Numbered from the stretch's first letter, positions 17,898-27,447 are shown. The stretch is 64,000 nt of DNA from Phosphoribacter sp037045045 (GCA_037045045.1 JBAOHL010000007.1:124001-188000); one strand, 5' to 3'. Notes: a model not told the origin generated them from the sequence alone. Made by a program: numbers and translations.

Positions 17898-20162
17898 GAG
17901 CGTCGCGTCGGCCACCGCGTCGAGCACGCGGTGCAAGGAGAGCCACCATTGTTGCCGAGGACGCTGCACGGGCCAGTCGACGACGTCCTCCAAACCCTTG
18001 AACGACACGAGTCCGACGCCGTCGTCCACGAGGCCGAGGTAGCCCTGTTCGGCTCGGCCCGCCTCGAACTGTTCGTCGAGGACCGACATTGCCCGGGAGG
18101 TGAGCCTGGTGGCGAGCACCCGGTCGAAAGGCGAGGGGTTGCCGCCCTGTTGGACGTGCCCGAGCACGGCGGTGCGCACATCGAACAGTTGGTCGCTCTC
18201 CTGGGCAAACAGGGCGGCGAGGAAGTCGGTGGTGTAGAGCGGGTTGGCCAACTCCGAGCGGATCGTGAGGTAGAACGTGCGACCGGCGCGGAACGAGGCA
18301 TTCATCCGCTCGACGTCGACCTGAAGGTCGCGCAGGGTGATGCCGTCCTCGTGGAGGTACACCCGCTCGGCACCCGTCGCGATGGCGGCCATCATCGGCA
18401 GGTAGCCGCAGTAGCGCCCCATCGTCTCGACGACGAAGCACCGACGCGAGGCGCTCGCGGACTGCTTGATCCGGTCCAGCGACTGGACGATGACGTTGAG
18501 GGCCGTATCGGCCCCGATCGCCGACTCCCATCCGGGCAGGTTGTTGTCCAGCGTCGCGGGCACGACGACGATGGGTAACCCGAAGGCGGGGTATCGATCC
18601 CGCACCGCCCACATCCGATGCACGGCGACGTATGCCGAGAATCCGCCGACGACGAGCAGGGCGTCGATCTCCGCGCGTTCCAGGGCCCGCCCCACGGCAT
18701 ACAGGTCCTCGTCGGCAGGTACCGAGCGGCTCGTGCCGAGTTCGGCGCCGCCGAGGCTCTGCCACCCCTCGACATCGCCCCAGGACAACGGCCGGACCTG
18801 CCCGTCGAGCAGCCCTCGGAAGGACCCGCGGATGCCGAGCATGGTGTGCCCCCGGGCCAGCCCCAACCGCACCGCGGCCCAGGCGGCGGTGTTCATGCCG
18901 GGAGCGAGCCCCCCGACGTTGAGCACCGCGATCCGCTTGCCGGTCGGGCTGGCGGTCCGGTGCTGCGGCGCCTCGCTGAGCTCGCGGAAGATGCCGACCA
19001 TGTCGGTAAAACCGCTGCCCCGCAATCGCATCGCCGCCGGGTAGTCGCGATCGGCGATGAGACGCGCTACCGACCGGGTCTGTTCGACCGCCTCGACGAG
19101 CGGTCCGCGCCACACCCGGTTGTGCTGGAGGCCGAGGACCATCGACGGGGCCTCCGGCGGTGCGGTGAGCAACTCGTCGACGGCGGCCGCCCCGACGAGC
19201 GTGGGCATCCACCGGTCGAACGCGCTGGGCGCGCCGCCGCGCTGGACGTGCCCGAGGATGGTCACCCGGGTGTCTTCGCCCAAGCGCTCACGCAACAGGT
19301 CCCGGACGTCGTCGCTGGTGATCGGGTTGCCCTCGGAGTCGGCCGCTCCCTCGGCGACGACGACGATGCTGTCCCGTCGCCCGGCGGCCCGGCCGGCCTG
19401 CAGCAGCGCGCACATCCGGTCCTCCCACCCGGGGGTCGGTGGGTCCTCGGGGACGAGCGCGAAGTCCGCTCCGCCGGCGGCCGCCCCCATGAGCGCGAGG
19501 TAACCGCAGTGGCGGCCCATGACCTCGACGACGAACGAGCGCTGGTGGCTGGCCGCCGTGCTCGAGATCGCGTCGATGGCCTCGACGATCCGATGCAGCG
19601 CGCTGTCCGCGCCGATCGTCATGTCCGTGCCGACGAGGTCGTTGTCGATCGAGCCGACGAGACCGGCGACGCGCAGGATCGGATGCCGATCGATCACCTG
19701 CGCGTCCACGGCGCCGCTGTCGCGCAACTCGGCGACCAGCCCCGGCCACAGCTCGCGGAACTCGTCGATGCCCGAGAGGCTGCCGTCGCCGCCGATGACG
19801 ACGAGTCGGTCGATCTCCCGCTCGAGCAGGTTACGGGCCGCGACGAGCATGCCCGGGCGTTCCCGGAAGGCCGGGCATCGAGCGGTGCCGATGACGGTGC
19901 CGCCGCGGTTCATGATCGACCCGACGTCCGACCAGTCCAGCGCCTTGATGCGTTCGCCACCCTCGACGAGACCCTGGTAGCCCTCGTACACGGCATACAC
20001 CTGGGCGCCGCGATGCAGCCCGGTGCGCACGACGGCTCGGACGGCGGCGTTCATGCCCTGGGCGTCGCCGCCGCTGGTGAGCACCGCGATCCGCGGCAGC
20101 ATCTCGTCGGGCGCCTCGGATACCCCCGGCGTGGATGCCGGGATGGCTGCCTCGGTCGGCAT
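17895..20162 (-). CDS. Double-length (eukaryote-type) 6-phosphofructokinase
   Basis: A 755-residue protein made of two phosphofructokinase units. The N-terminal unit (about residues 24-390) is catalytically complete: GGDGSLSG (ATP-type, not the GGDDT of PPi enzymes), GSIDNDLVGTD with the catalytic Asp, VMGRHCGYL, VVAEGAAD and LGHVQRGG. The C-terminal unit (about 400-755) keeps the fold (METMGRYCGYLP is visible as VETMGRYCGYLP, and LGHVQQGGNPSPFDR) but has lost ATP and catalytic residues (GGFSA, TLDNNLPG), as in animal and fungal PFK, where that half became regulatory. The start at 20162 is preceded by AGGAGCTCCC. Most bacterial PfkA enzymes are single units of about 320-340 residues. It stands alone, convergent with the nuo operon. 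Confidence 0.9.
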   Translation of the reverse strand: MPTEAAIPASTPGVSEAPDEMLPRIAVLTSGGDAQGMNAAVRAVVRTGLHRGAQVYAVYEGYQGLVEGGERIKALDWSDVGSIMNRGGTVIGTARCPAFRERPGMLVAARNLLEREIDRLVVIGGDGSLSGIDEFRELWPGLVAELRDSGAVDAQVIDRHPILRVAGLVGSIDNDLVGTDMTIGADSALHRIVEAIDAISSTAASHQRSFVVEVMGRHCGYLALMGAAAGGADFALVPEDPPTPGWEDRMCALLQAGRAAGRRDSIVVVAEGAADSEGNPITSDDVRDLLRERLGEDTRVTILGHVQRGGAPSAFDRWMPTLVGAAAVDELLTAPPEAPSMVLGLQHNRVWRGPLVEAVEQTRSVARLIADRDYPAAMRLRGSGFTDMVGIFRELSEAPQHRTASPTGKRIAVLNVGGLAPGMNTAAWAAVRLGLARGHTMLGIRGSFRGLLDGQVRPLSWGDVEGWQSLGGAELGTSRSVPADEDLYAVGRALERAEIDALLVVGGFSAYVAVHRMWAVRDRYPAFGLPIVVVPATLDNNLPGWESAIGADTALNVIVQSLDRIKQSASASRRCFVVETMGRYCGYLPMMAAIATGAERVYLHEDGITLRDLQVDVERMNASFRAGRTFYLTIRSELANPLYTTDFLAALFAQESDQLFDVRTAVLGHVQQGGNPSPFDRVLATRLTSRAMSVLDEQFEAGRAEQGYLGLVDDGVGLVSFKGLEDVVDWPVQRPRQQWWLSLHRVLDAVADATL

Positions 20163-20262
20163 GGGAGCTCCTCGTCGCGGGGTCGGGCGAATCCAGGCTA
20201 TCGACGCCGGACGGGGTCGGCGCACATTCCCGGGACCCGGTGCTCGAGGCGCCGAGCGGGCG

Positions 20263-21171
20263 TCATCGTGACGGACGCTGCCGGAGCATGTCCACGGTGA
20301 GCACGGCCAGGGCGAGCCAGACGATACCGAAGCCGGCCCACCGGGCCGGCGAGACGTGTTCACCGAGCGCGAGCGCTGCCAGCAATTGCATGACCGGGGT
20401 GAGGAACTGCAACAGTCCGATGGTCACCAGGGGGACCCGTCGCGCGGCAGCCGCGAAGAGCAGCAGCGGTGCGGCAGTCACGGGGCCGGACAGGACGAGC
20501 AGCGCGGTGTGCAGCGAACCGTAACCGACGAACGTCGTGCCGAGCATGCCGGCCATCGGGATCAGGAGCACCAAGGCGATCGGCAGCAGCACGGTGGTCT
20601 CGATGGCCAAGCCGTGGAGGGCCTGAAGACTGGCCCCGACGCGGTTCTTCGCCAGGCTGTACAGGGCGAAGCTCACCGCCAGGGCGAGCGCGGTGAGCGG
20701 GACCTGGCCGGCGACGACGGCGAGGAACACTCCGGCCACCGTCCCGATGGCGACGGCGGTCCACTGCAGGACCCGCAACCGCTCGCGCAACACGAGCACG
20801 CCGAGCGCGACGGTGATGAGCGGGTTGAGGAAGTACCCGAGTGCGGCCTCGCTGGTGTGGTTGGTGATCACCGCGTTGACGTAGACGACCCAGTTGACGG
20901 CGATCAGCCCCGCGGCGAGGGCCAGTCCGCCGACCAGCCGCGGGCGGCGCAAGACCGGGCGGATCCACCCGAGGTCGCGTCGGACGAGCAGCACGACCGC
21001 GCAGACGACGAAGGTCCACGCGATGCGCTGGCCGAGGATCTCCCATGGCCCGGCCGGCTTGACGCTGACGAAGAAGAAGGGGAAGCCGCCCCACAGCAGG
21101 TATGCCGCGAATCCGTAGAGCAGCCCGGGGCGAAGCTGGCTCGGATGGCCGACGGGGTCGGTTTCGGTCAC
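20263..21171 (-). CDS. rarD: RarD-type EamA/DMT family transporter
   Basis: A 302-residue protein with about ten transmembrane segments, of the drug/metabolite transporter superfamily. The N-terminal LLYGFAAYLLWGGFPFFF and FLNPLITVALGVLVLRERL are typical of RarD (chloramphenicol-sensitivity protein family). The substrate is unknown. The GTG at 21171 overlaps the korB stop by 4 bases, so it is translated as the last gene of the korA-korB unit, but a functional link to 2-oxoacid metabolism is not evident. Confidence 0.85.
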   Translation of the reverse strand: MTETDPVGHPSQLRPGLLYGFAAYLLWGGFPFFFVSVKPAGPWEILGQRIAWTFVVCAVVLLVRRDLGWIRPVLRRPRLVGGLALAAGLIAVNWVVYVNAVITNHTSEAALGYFLNPLITVALGVLVLRERLRVLQWTAVAIGTVAGVFLAVVAGQVPLTALALAVSFALYSLAKNRVGASLQALHGLAIETTVLLPIALVLLIPMAGMLGTTFVGYGSLHTALLVLSGPVTAAPLLLFAAAARRVPLVTIGLLQFLTPVMQLLAALALGEHVSPARWAGFGIVWLALAVLTVDMLRQRPSR

Positions 21172-22244
21172 TCCTCGATGGTCCAGGTGTCGCGGCCCGC
21201 GAGCAGCGCGGTGAGCTGCTCGTCGGTCGCGGGACCCTGCGCCCCGGCGCGTGCCCGGGTCACCTGGGCGCGCACCAGATCGTCGTAGGTCGGGCGTGAG
21301 ACCCGCCGGAAGATCCCCATCGGGACGTGTCGCAGCGTCGGGTCGGACAGCCGGCTCAGGGCGAAGGCGCCCGAGCTGTCGGGGGTATCGGCGTGGTGGA
21401 CGACGACCCGGGCCGGATCGGCATCGGCCTCGGGGACGACCTGCAACGACCCGTCGTCGGCGCGGACCAGGACCGAGTCGCTCGTGCGCACCGGTTCGCC
21501 GTCGCGCAGGGCGAGGATGCGGGCCTGGGCTTCGGTGCGGTCCTTGAGCACGTGGAACCACCCGTCGTTGAAGATCGGACAGTTCTGGTAGATCTCCACG
21601 AGCGCGGACCCGCGGTGCTCGGCCGCGGCCCTGAGGATCTCGGTGAGGTGTTTGCGATCGGAGTCCAGCGACCGGGCCACGAAGGTCGCCTCGGCGCCCA
21701 GAGCCACCGACACGGGGTTGAACGGGGTGTCCACAGACCCCATCGGCGTGGACTTGGTCACCGTGCCGACGTTGGAGGTCGGCGAGTACTGGCCCTTGGT
21801 CAGGCCGTAGATCTCGTTGTTGAACAACAGGATCTTGATGTTGACGTTGCGCCGCAGGGCGTGGATGAGGTGGTTGCCCCCGATCGAGAGGGCGTCGCCG
21901 TCACCGGTGACGACCCACACCGACAAGTCCTCGCGGGCCACCGCGAGGCCGGTGGCGATCGACGGGGCGCGGCCGTGGATCGAGTGCATTCCATACGTGT
22001 CGAGGTAGTAGGGAAAGCGCGAGGAACACCCGATGCCTGAGATGAAGACGATGTTCTCGCGGCGCAGTCCCAGCTCGGGCAGGAAGCCCTGCATCGCTGC
22101 GAGGATCGCGTAGTCGCCGCATCCGGGACACCAGCGCACCTCCTGGTCGGAGGTGAAGTCCTTCTTCGTCGGTGCCGGCGCGCCCGGGTCGATGGTGGGG
22201 ACGAGGGAGATGCCGGTCGACGGCATACCGAGATCGATGCTCAC
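21168..22244 (-). CDS. korB: 2-oxoglutarate:ferredoxin oxidoreductase, beta subunit
   Basis: A 358-residue thiamine-diphosphate subunit. VRWCPGCGDYAIL begins the conserved domain, GIGCSSRFPYYLDTYGMHSI follows, and VVTGDGDALSIGGNH is the TPP/Mg site (GDGD...N). With KorA it decarboxylates a 2-oxoacid, most likely 2-oxoglutarate, to the acyl-CoA with reduction of ferredoxin, as known for mycobacterial KorAB. Its ATG overlaps the korA stop by 4 bases. The first 25 residues are a Pro-rich leader, and the C-terminal 90 residues are an extension common in Actinomycetota. Confidence 0.93.
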   Translation of the reverse strand: MSIDLGMPSTGISLVPTIDPGAPAPTKKDFTSDQEVRWCPGCGDYAILAAMQGFLPELGLRRENIVFISGIGCSSRFPYYLDTYGMHSIHGRAPSIATGLAVAREDLSVWVVTGDGDALSIGGNHLIHALRRNVNIKILLFNNEIYGLTKGQYSPTSNVGTVTKSTPMGSVDTPFNPVSVALGAEATFVARSLDSDRKHLTEILRAAAEHRGSALVEIYQNCPIFNDGWFHVLKDRTEAQARILALRDGEPVRTSDSVLVRADDGSLQVVPEADADPARVVVHHADTPDSSGAFALSRLSDPTLRHVPMGIFRRVSRPTYDDLVRAQVTRARAGAQGPATDEQLTALLAGRDTWTIEE

Positions 22245-24118
22245 TTCACGGCCTCCGGGCTCGAGAGGGCGGCCGAGAACACGTCGGCCAGTTCGTTGGC
22301 GCGGAAGGGCAAACCGCGAACGACGCAGTAGCTCTGGATGTCGACGAGGTATTTCGCGCGCAGCAGCAGCGCGAGCTGGCCGAGGTTCATTTCCGGCAGG
22401 ACGACCTTGCGGTAGCGGTGCAGCACCTCGCCGGTGTTGCGCGGGAAGGGGTTGAGGTGGCGCAGGTGGGCTTGGGCGACCTTAATACCGCGCTGGCGCA
22501 CCAGGCGGGTGGCCGCCGCGATCGGGCCGAAGGTGGACCCCCAGCCGAGAACGAGCAGCTCGGCGTCGCCGGTCGGGTCGTCGACGGCGAGGTCGGGGAT
22601 CGTCGTGGCGATCCCGTCGATCTTCGCGGCGCGCAGGCTGGTCATCAGCTCGTGGTTGTCCGGCTCGTAGTTGATCTCACCGGTGAGGTCGGCCTTCTCG
22701 ATGCCGCCGATGCGGTGTTCCAGACCCGGTGTGCCGGGGATGGCCCAGGCGCGGGCGAGGGTCTGCGGGTCGCGAGCGTAGGGGTAGAACACCGGGTTGC
22801 CGTCGGCGTCGGTGCCGTTGGGCCCGGTCGCGAAGTCGACGGTGAGGTCGGCCATGGCCGCGACGTCGGGCAGGTGCCACGGCTCGGACCCGTTGCCGAG
22901 GTAGCCGTCGGACAGGACGACGACGGGCGTGCGGTATGCCGTGGCGATGCGGGTGGCCTCGACGGCGATGTCGAAGCAGTCGACCGGGGACTGGGGTGCA
23001 AGGACGGCCACCGGCGACTCGCCGTTGCGCCCGTACAGGGCCTGGAGCAGGTCGCCCTGTTCGGTCTTCGTCGGCAGCCCCGTGGACGGCCCGCCGCGTT
23101 GGACGTCGATGACGATGAGCGGCAGTTCGAGCGACACCGCCAGGCCGATGGTCTCGGCCTTGAGCGACAGTCCGGGACCCGAGGTCGACGTCACGCCCAA
23201 GGCGCCGCCGAACGACGCGCCGAGAGCCATGCCGACGCCGGCGATCTCGTCCTCGGCCTGGATCGTCGTCACGCCGAGGTGCTTGAGGCCCGAAAGGGTG
23301 TGCAGCACGTCCGAGGCCGGGGTGATCGGGTAGCTGCCCAGGACGACGGGCAGGCCGGCCCTGGCGGCCGAGACGACCAGACCGTAGGCGAGCGCCGCGT
23401 TTCCGGTGACGTTGCGGTAGGTCCCGGTGCGCATCGCCGCCGGGGCGACCTCGTAGGTGTGCGCGAAGTCCTCGGTGGTCTCGCCGTAGTGGATGCCGGC
23501 GCGCAAGGCGGCGAGATTGGCCGCGAGCAAGGCCGGCTTGGCGCCGAACTTCGTCTGGAGGAACCGCTCGGTGGCCTCGGTCGGCCGGGTGTAAAGCCAG
23601 GACAGCAGGCCGAGAGCGAACATGTTCTTCGCCCGTTCCTTGTCCTTACGGGTCAGCGAGGTGTGCTCGGCGAGGGCCTCGACGGTGATCGACGTCAGCG
23701 CCAGTGCGTGCACGTGGTAAGAGTCGAGCGACCCGTCGGTCAGGGGCGAGACGGCGTAGCCGACCTTGCCGAGGTTTCGCGGGGTGAACTCGTCGGTGTC
23801 GATGATGACGGTGGCGCCTCTGGGGATGTCGGCGAGATTGGCCTTCAACGCGGCCGGGTTCATCGCGACGAGGACGTCTGGGTCATCGCCCGGGGTGAGC
23901 ACGTCGTGGTCGGCGAAGTGCAGCTGGAAACTCGAGACGCCATGCAGGGTGCCCTGTGGCGCGCGGATCTCGGCGGGGTAGTTCGGCAGCGTCGACAGGT
24001 CGTTGCCGTGGAACGCCGAGTCGGAGGTGAACCGGTCGCCGGTCAGCTGCATCCCGTCACCGGAGTCCCCGGCGAACCTGATGACCACGCGTTCCAGTGT
24101 TTGGACTGGTTTGCTCAT
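22241..24118 (-). CDS. korA: 2-oxoglutarate:ferredoxin oxidoreductase, alpha(gamma) subunit
   Basis: A 625-residue fusion of the gamma (CoA-binding, N-terminal, RFAGDSGDGMQLTGD) and alpha (pyrimidine-binding, C-terminal, GSYPITPASDVLHTLSG and ITSTSGPGLSLKAE-like TSTSGPGLSLKAE) domains, the usual actinobacterial KorA architecture. It forms the KorAB enzyme with the overlapping downstream gene, an oxygen-tolerant alternative to the 2-oxoglutarate dehydrogenase step. No clear Shine-Dalgarno precedes the ATG (ACCAACAG), so the start may be translated from a short or absent leader. It begins 89 bases after the racemase-like gene. Confidence 0.93.
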   Translation of the reverse strand: MSKPVQTLERVVIRFAGDSGDGMQLTGDRFTSDSAFHGNDLSTLPNYPAEIRAPQGTLHGVSSFQLHFADHDVLTPGDDPDVLVAMNPAALKANLADIPRGATVIIDTDEFTPRNLGKVGYAVSPLTDGSLDSYHVHALALTSITVEALAEHTSLTRKDKERAKNMFALGLLSWLYTRPTEATERFLQTKFGAKPALLAANLAALRAGIHYGETTEDFAHTYEVAPAAMRTGTYRNVTGNAALAYGLVVSAARAGLPVVLGSYPITPASDVLHTLSGLKHLGVTTIQAEDEIAGVGMALGASFGGALGVTSTSGPGLSLKAETIGLAVSLELPLIVIDVQRGGPSTGLPTKTEQGDLLQALYGRNGESPVAVLAPQSPVDCFDIAVEATRIATAYRTPVVVLSDGYLGNGSEPWHLPDVAAMADLTVDFATGPNGTDADGNPVFYPYARDPQTLARAWAIPGTPGLEHRIGGIEKADLTGEINYEPDNHELMTSLRAAKIDGIATTIPDLAVDDPTGDAELLVLGWGSTFGPIAAATRLVRQRGIKVAQAHLRHLNPFPRNTGEVLHRYRKVVLPEMNLGQLALLLRAKYLVDIQSYCVVRGLPFRANELADVFSAALSSPEAVK

Positions 24119-24207
24119 CTGTTGGTCACTCTGCCTTCACGCCACCGTTCCGTCACCGTCGACGGACGCACACTGGTCATGGTAGGCCCGTGGCGGTGGT
24201 GCAGCTA

Positions 24208-25389
24208 TCAACCGACCGCGTGGCTGGCCCGGAGGCGGGCGATTTCGGCCGCGGAGTAGCCGAGTTCGGCGAGGATCCTGTCGGTGTCCTTGCCGCGGTG
24301 CGGAATGTCGCCGGGCTGGCTCGGGGTTCTGGAGAACCTCGGTGACGGAGCGGGGAGCCGGTGGTCACCGACCTCGAGGTATGCCGCGCGGCTGGCCGCG
24401 TGATGGTGGCCGGGGACCTCGGTGAGGTCGAGGACGGGGGCGACGCAGGCGTCCGAGCGTTCGAGCAGCGCGGCCCACTCGTCGCGGGTCCGGGTGGCGA
24501 ACAGGCCCGCCCAGGCGGCCTTCGCCGCGGGCCAGGTGGCCCGGTCCTGCCGGCGCTCGGGATGCCGGGGGTCCTCGGGCGGCAGGTCGAGGTCGAGGCG
24601 GCGCAGCAGTTCGGCGTAGAAGCCGTCCTCGATGGGAGCGACCGCGAGGTGGCGGCCGTCGGCGCATTCGTAGACCTCGTAGTACGGCGCCCCGGAGTCG
24701 AGCAGGTTGTGCCCGGGCGGGTCGTTCCAGAACCCGCGATCGCGCAGTGCGTGGACGAACGTCGTGAGGTATGCCGTGCCGTCGAGGACCGAAGCGTCGA
24801 TCACCTGGCCCTGGCCGCTGCGGCCGGCCTCGTGCAGCGCGGCGAGCAGCCCGACGACGAGGTGCAGCGCGCCTCCGCCGAGGTCGCCGAGCAGGGCGCC
24901 GGGCACCAGCGGGCGGGGGATCTGCCCGGGCCGGTCGTCGCGGGCGGTCGCGGCGAGGGCACCGGAGAGGGCGAGATAGGCAAGGTCGTGACCGGCATAC
25001 CCGGCCATCGTGCCCTCCTGGCCCCAGCCGGTGACCCGCCCGTACACGAGGCGGGGGTTGTCCGCGAGGGCTTGGGCCGGTCCGAGACCGAGTCGCTCCA
25101 TGACCCCGGGGCGGAAGCCCTCGACGAGCAGGTCCGCGGTGCCGACGAGGGCGCGAGCTACCCGCAGGCCCTCGGGGGACTTGAGGTCGAGCACGATGCT
25201 GCGCCGACCCCGGGTCAGCAGCGGTGTCTGGGCGAGGTCCGTGCCACCGGCGGCGCGCTCGATGCAGACGACCTCGGCGCCGAGGTCGGCGAGGATCATC
25301 GCGGCGAACGGGGCCGGCCCGAGGCCGGCGAACTCGACGACGCGCAGCCCGGCGAGGGGGCCGCCGGCGGCGGCGGGGGAGTCGGTCAC
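24208..25389 (-). CDS. CaiB/BaiF family, alpha-methylacyl-CoA racemase-like
   Basis: A 393-residue family III CoA-transferase-fold protein. The N-terminus (LAGLRVVEFAGLGPAPFAAM) and YAGHDLAYLALSGAL, with the family Asp and racemase-type His-Asp context, resemble mycobacterial Mcr, which interconverts 2R and 2S methyl-branched acyl-CoA esters for beta-oxidation. Downstream PYYEVYECADGRHLAV holds the expected Glu. I chose the GTG at 25389; the frame is open 14 codons further up, but that stretch is the hairpin described at 25413-25448. CoA-transferase activity on another substrate cannot be excluded. Confidence 0.8.
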   Translation of the reverse strand: MTDSPAAAGGPLAGLRVVEFAGLGPAPFAAMILADLGAEVVCIERAAGGTDLAQTPLLTRGRRSIVLDLKSPEGLRVARALVGTADLLVEGFRPGVMERLGLGPAQALADNPRLVYGRVTGWGQEGTMAGYAGHDLAYLALSGALAATARDDRPGQIPRPLVPGALLGDLGGGALHLVVGLLAALHEAGRSGQGQVIDASVLDGTAYLTTFVHALRDRGFWNDPPGHNLLDSGAPYYEVYECADGRHLAVAPIEDGFYAELLRRLDLDLPPEDPRHPERRQDRATWPAAKAAWAGLFATRTRDEWAALLERSDACVAPVLDLTEVPGHHHAASRAAYLEVGDHRLPAPSPRFSRTPSQPGDIPHRGKDTDRILAELGYSAAEIARLRASHAVG

Positions 25390-25412
25390 GGGATCCACGG
25401 TGCCACACGCGC

Positions 25413-25448
25413 GACGCCCGCCGACCGGCATACCGGCTGGCGGGCGTC
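25413..25448 (-). terminator. Terminator-like hairpin after ptsI
   Basis: GACGCCCGCC (25413-25422) and GGCGGGCGTC (25439-25448) are a perfect 10-base inverted repeat with a 16-base loop. The loop contains CCGGCATACCGG, which can form its own small stem and includes the dispersed octamer CGGCATAC. It lies between the ptsI stop (25464) and the next minus-strand start (25389). There is no U-tract, as often in actinobacterial terminators. Confidence 0.6.
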
Positions 25449-25463
25449 ACAGGTGTGTGCGAC

Positions 25464-27140
25464 CTACAGCAAGGCGACCACTTCGGGGTGGCCCAGCGCG
25501 ACCACGGACTCGCGGGCGTCGGCCGCGGTGCGCGATTCGAGAGCCGCCATGGCCATGCCGTGGCAGGTGGCCAGGGTGTGGCGCGACAGGGCGTAGCGGA
25601 CGATCGACACCTTGGACGGGGCCATCGAGAGGCTGCCCACGCCGAGCCCGGCGAGGACGAGTGCCAACAGCGGGTCGCCACCGGCCTCGCCGCAGACGCC
25701 GATGGGCTTGCCGGCGACCTTGGCGCCGTCGCAGGCGTGGCCGATGACCTGCAGGACCGCCGGCTGCCACGGGTCGAGCAGGTCGGACAGCTCGCCCTCC
25801 ATGCGGTCGGCCGCCATGGTGTATTGCGCGAGGTCGTTCGTGCCGAGGCTGGCGAAGTCGACCTCGGCGAGGACGTACCGGGCGAGCAGGGCCGCGCCGG
25901 GGACCTCGATCATCACGCCGACCGACGGCAGGCCGTGCTCGCGCACCCGGCGGGCGAACCACGCGGCCTCCTCGGGCGTCGCGACCATCGGGGCCATGAC
26001 CTTGACCTCGGCGGGGGTCTTCGCCGCCGCGGCCGCGAGGGCGGCAAGTTGGGTGTCGAGCAGTTCGGGGCGCAGGGCCTGCAGCCGCAGGCCACGCTTG
26101 CCGAGCGCGGGGTTCTCCTCGGGGCCCAGGTCGGCGAACGCCAGCGGCTTGTCCGCACCGGCGTCGAGGGTGCGCACGACGACACGGCGGGTGCCGAACG
26201 GCTCGAAAACCTTGGCGTAGATGTCGGTCTGCTCGGCGAGGGTCGGGGCCGTGTCGCGGCTGAGGAAGACGAACTCGGTGCGGAACAGGCCCACGCCCTC
26301 GACGTCCTGAGCCGCCGCCGACACGGCGTCCTCGACGCCGCCGATGTTGGCCAACAAGGCGATCGGGTGCCCGTCCTGGGTCTTACCGGGACCGGCCGAC
26401 CCGGCCAGGGCGGTGCGGCGGCGTTCGCGTTTGCCGACGAGTTCCTTCTGGTACTCCGGGCTCGGGTCGATGGTGACCTCGCCCGAGTCGCCGTCGACGG
26501 CGACGATGGTGCCGGTGGGGATCTCGGTCGCGCCGTGGAACTGGACGACCGCCGGGATACCCATCTGGGCGGCGAGGATCGCCGTGTGACTGGTGCGCCC
26601 GCCGGCCTCGGTGACGATGGCGCGGACGAGGGTGGGGGACAGGGTCGCGGTCTCGGCCGGCGCGAGGTCGTGGGCCACGACGACGCTCGGGACGTGGAAG
26701 TCCGGGACGCCGGGGTCCTCGTGGCCGAGCAGCCGGGCGACCGCTCGGTTGCGCACGTCCTTGAGGTCGGTGACCCGTTCGGCGAAGTACCCGCCGAGGG
26801 CCTCGAACTGCGCGGCATACTCCGCGACCGCACTGGTCACTGCCGTCGTCGGGCCCTGGCCGGCCGCCAGGTGTTTGCCGATGCTCTTCTGCAGCCCCTT
26901 GTCGCGGGCGATGAGGGCGGTGGCGGTGAGGATCTGCTGGGCGGTCTCGTCGGCGCCGGCGGCGCGCTCCTCGAGGGTCTGGGCGACCGACTCGAAGACG
27001 TCCTTGACGCGTTGGTGTTCGGCCGCCGGGTCGGCGGGGGCGGGCTCGGTCTCGGGAGGTCGGACCGGCGGCCGGACCTGGATGACCGTTCCGACCGCCG
27101 CTCCGGGGCTCACGCCGATGCCGCGTGGGGCATCAGTCAT
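25464..27140 (-). CDS. ptsI: PTS enzyme I (phosphoenolpyruvate-protein phosphotransferase)
   Basis: A 558-residue cytoplasmic enzyme that transfers phosphate from phosphoenolpyruvate to HPr. The phosphorylated His is His185 in GGRTSHTAILAAQMGIP; the PEP-binding C-terminal barrel has LFRTEFVFL and GTNDLAQYTMAADR. The length is normal. It starts 6 bases after the ptsH stop, so the two general PTS genes are one transcript. It serves the fructose permease encoded upstream. Confidence 0.96.
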   Translation of the reverse strand: MTDAPRGIGVSPGAAVGTVIQVRPPVRPPETEPAPADPAAEHQRVKDVFESVAQTLEERAAGADETAQQILTATALIARDKGLQKSIGKHLAAGQGPTTAVTSAVAEYAAQFEALGGYFAERVTDLKDVRNRAVARLLGHEDPGVPDFHVPSVVVAHDLAPAETATLSPTLVRAIVTEAGGRTSHTAILAAQMGIPAVVQFHGATEIPTGTIVAVDGDSGEVTIDPSPEYQKELVGKRERRRTALAGSAGPGKTQDGHPIALLANIGGVEDAVSAAAQDVEGVGLFRTEFVFLSRDTAPTLAEQTDIYAKVFEPFGTRRVVVRTLDAGADKPLAFADLGPEENPALGKRGLRLQALRPELLDTQLAALAAAAAKTPAEVKVMAPMVATPEEAAWFARRVREHGLPSVGVMIEVPGAALLARYVLAEVDFASLGTNDLAQYTMAADRMEGELSDLLDPWQPAVLQVIGHACDGAKVAGKPIGVCGEAGGDPLLALVLAGLGVGSLSMAPSKVSIVRYALSRHTLATCHGMAMAALESRTAADARESVVALGHPEVVALL

Positions 27141-27146
27141 GGTGGG

Positions 27147-27416
27147 TCACTCCGCGTCGAGGTCGCGCGAGAGCAGCTCGACGAGCGAGTCGAGGGCTGC
27201 GTCGGCCCCGTCGCCGTCGGCGGTGAGCACGACCTGCTCGCCGTGCTTGGCGCCGAGGGCCATGACGCCGAGGATGCTCGTGGCGTCCACGGGTTCCTCC
27301 CCCACGCGGCCGATCTCGACGTCGAGGCCGGTCGCGCTGGCCGCCTGGACGAACAGGGCCGCGGGGCGGGCGTGCAGGCCGACGGACGAGGCGATGGAGA
27401 CGGTGCGGGTTGCCAT
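27147..27416 (-). CDS. ptsH: PTS phosphocarrier protein HPr
   Basis: An 89-residue phosphocarrier. SSVGLHARPAALFV contains the phosphorylated His15. ATSILGVMALG contains Ser47, at the regulatory serine position of Gram-positive HPr. The ATG at 27416 is preceded by AAAGGACCCACCC. A -10-like TAGAGT lies on the minus strand at 27448-27453, so ptsH-ptsI may have their own promoter after the fruA terminator. Confidence 0.96.
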   Translation of the reverse strand: MATRTVSIASSVGLHARPAALFVQAASATGLDVEIGRVGEEPVDATSILGVMALGAKHGEQVVLTADGDGADAALDSLVELLSRDLDAE

Positions 27417-27447
27417 GGGTGGGTCCTTTCGGGTGTGCCTGAAGGGG

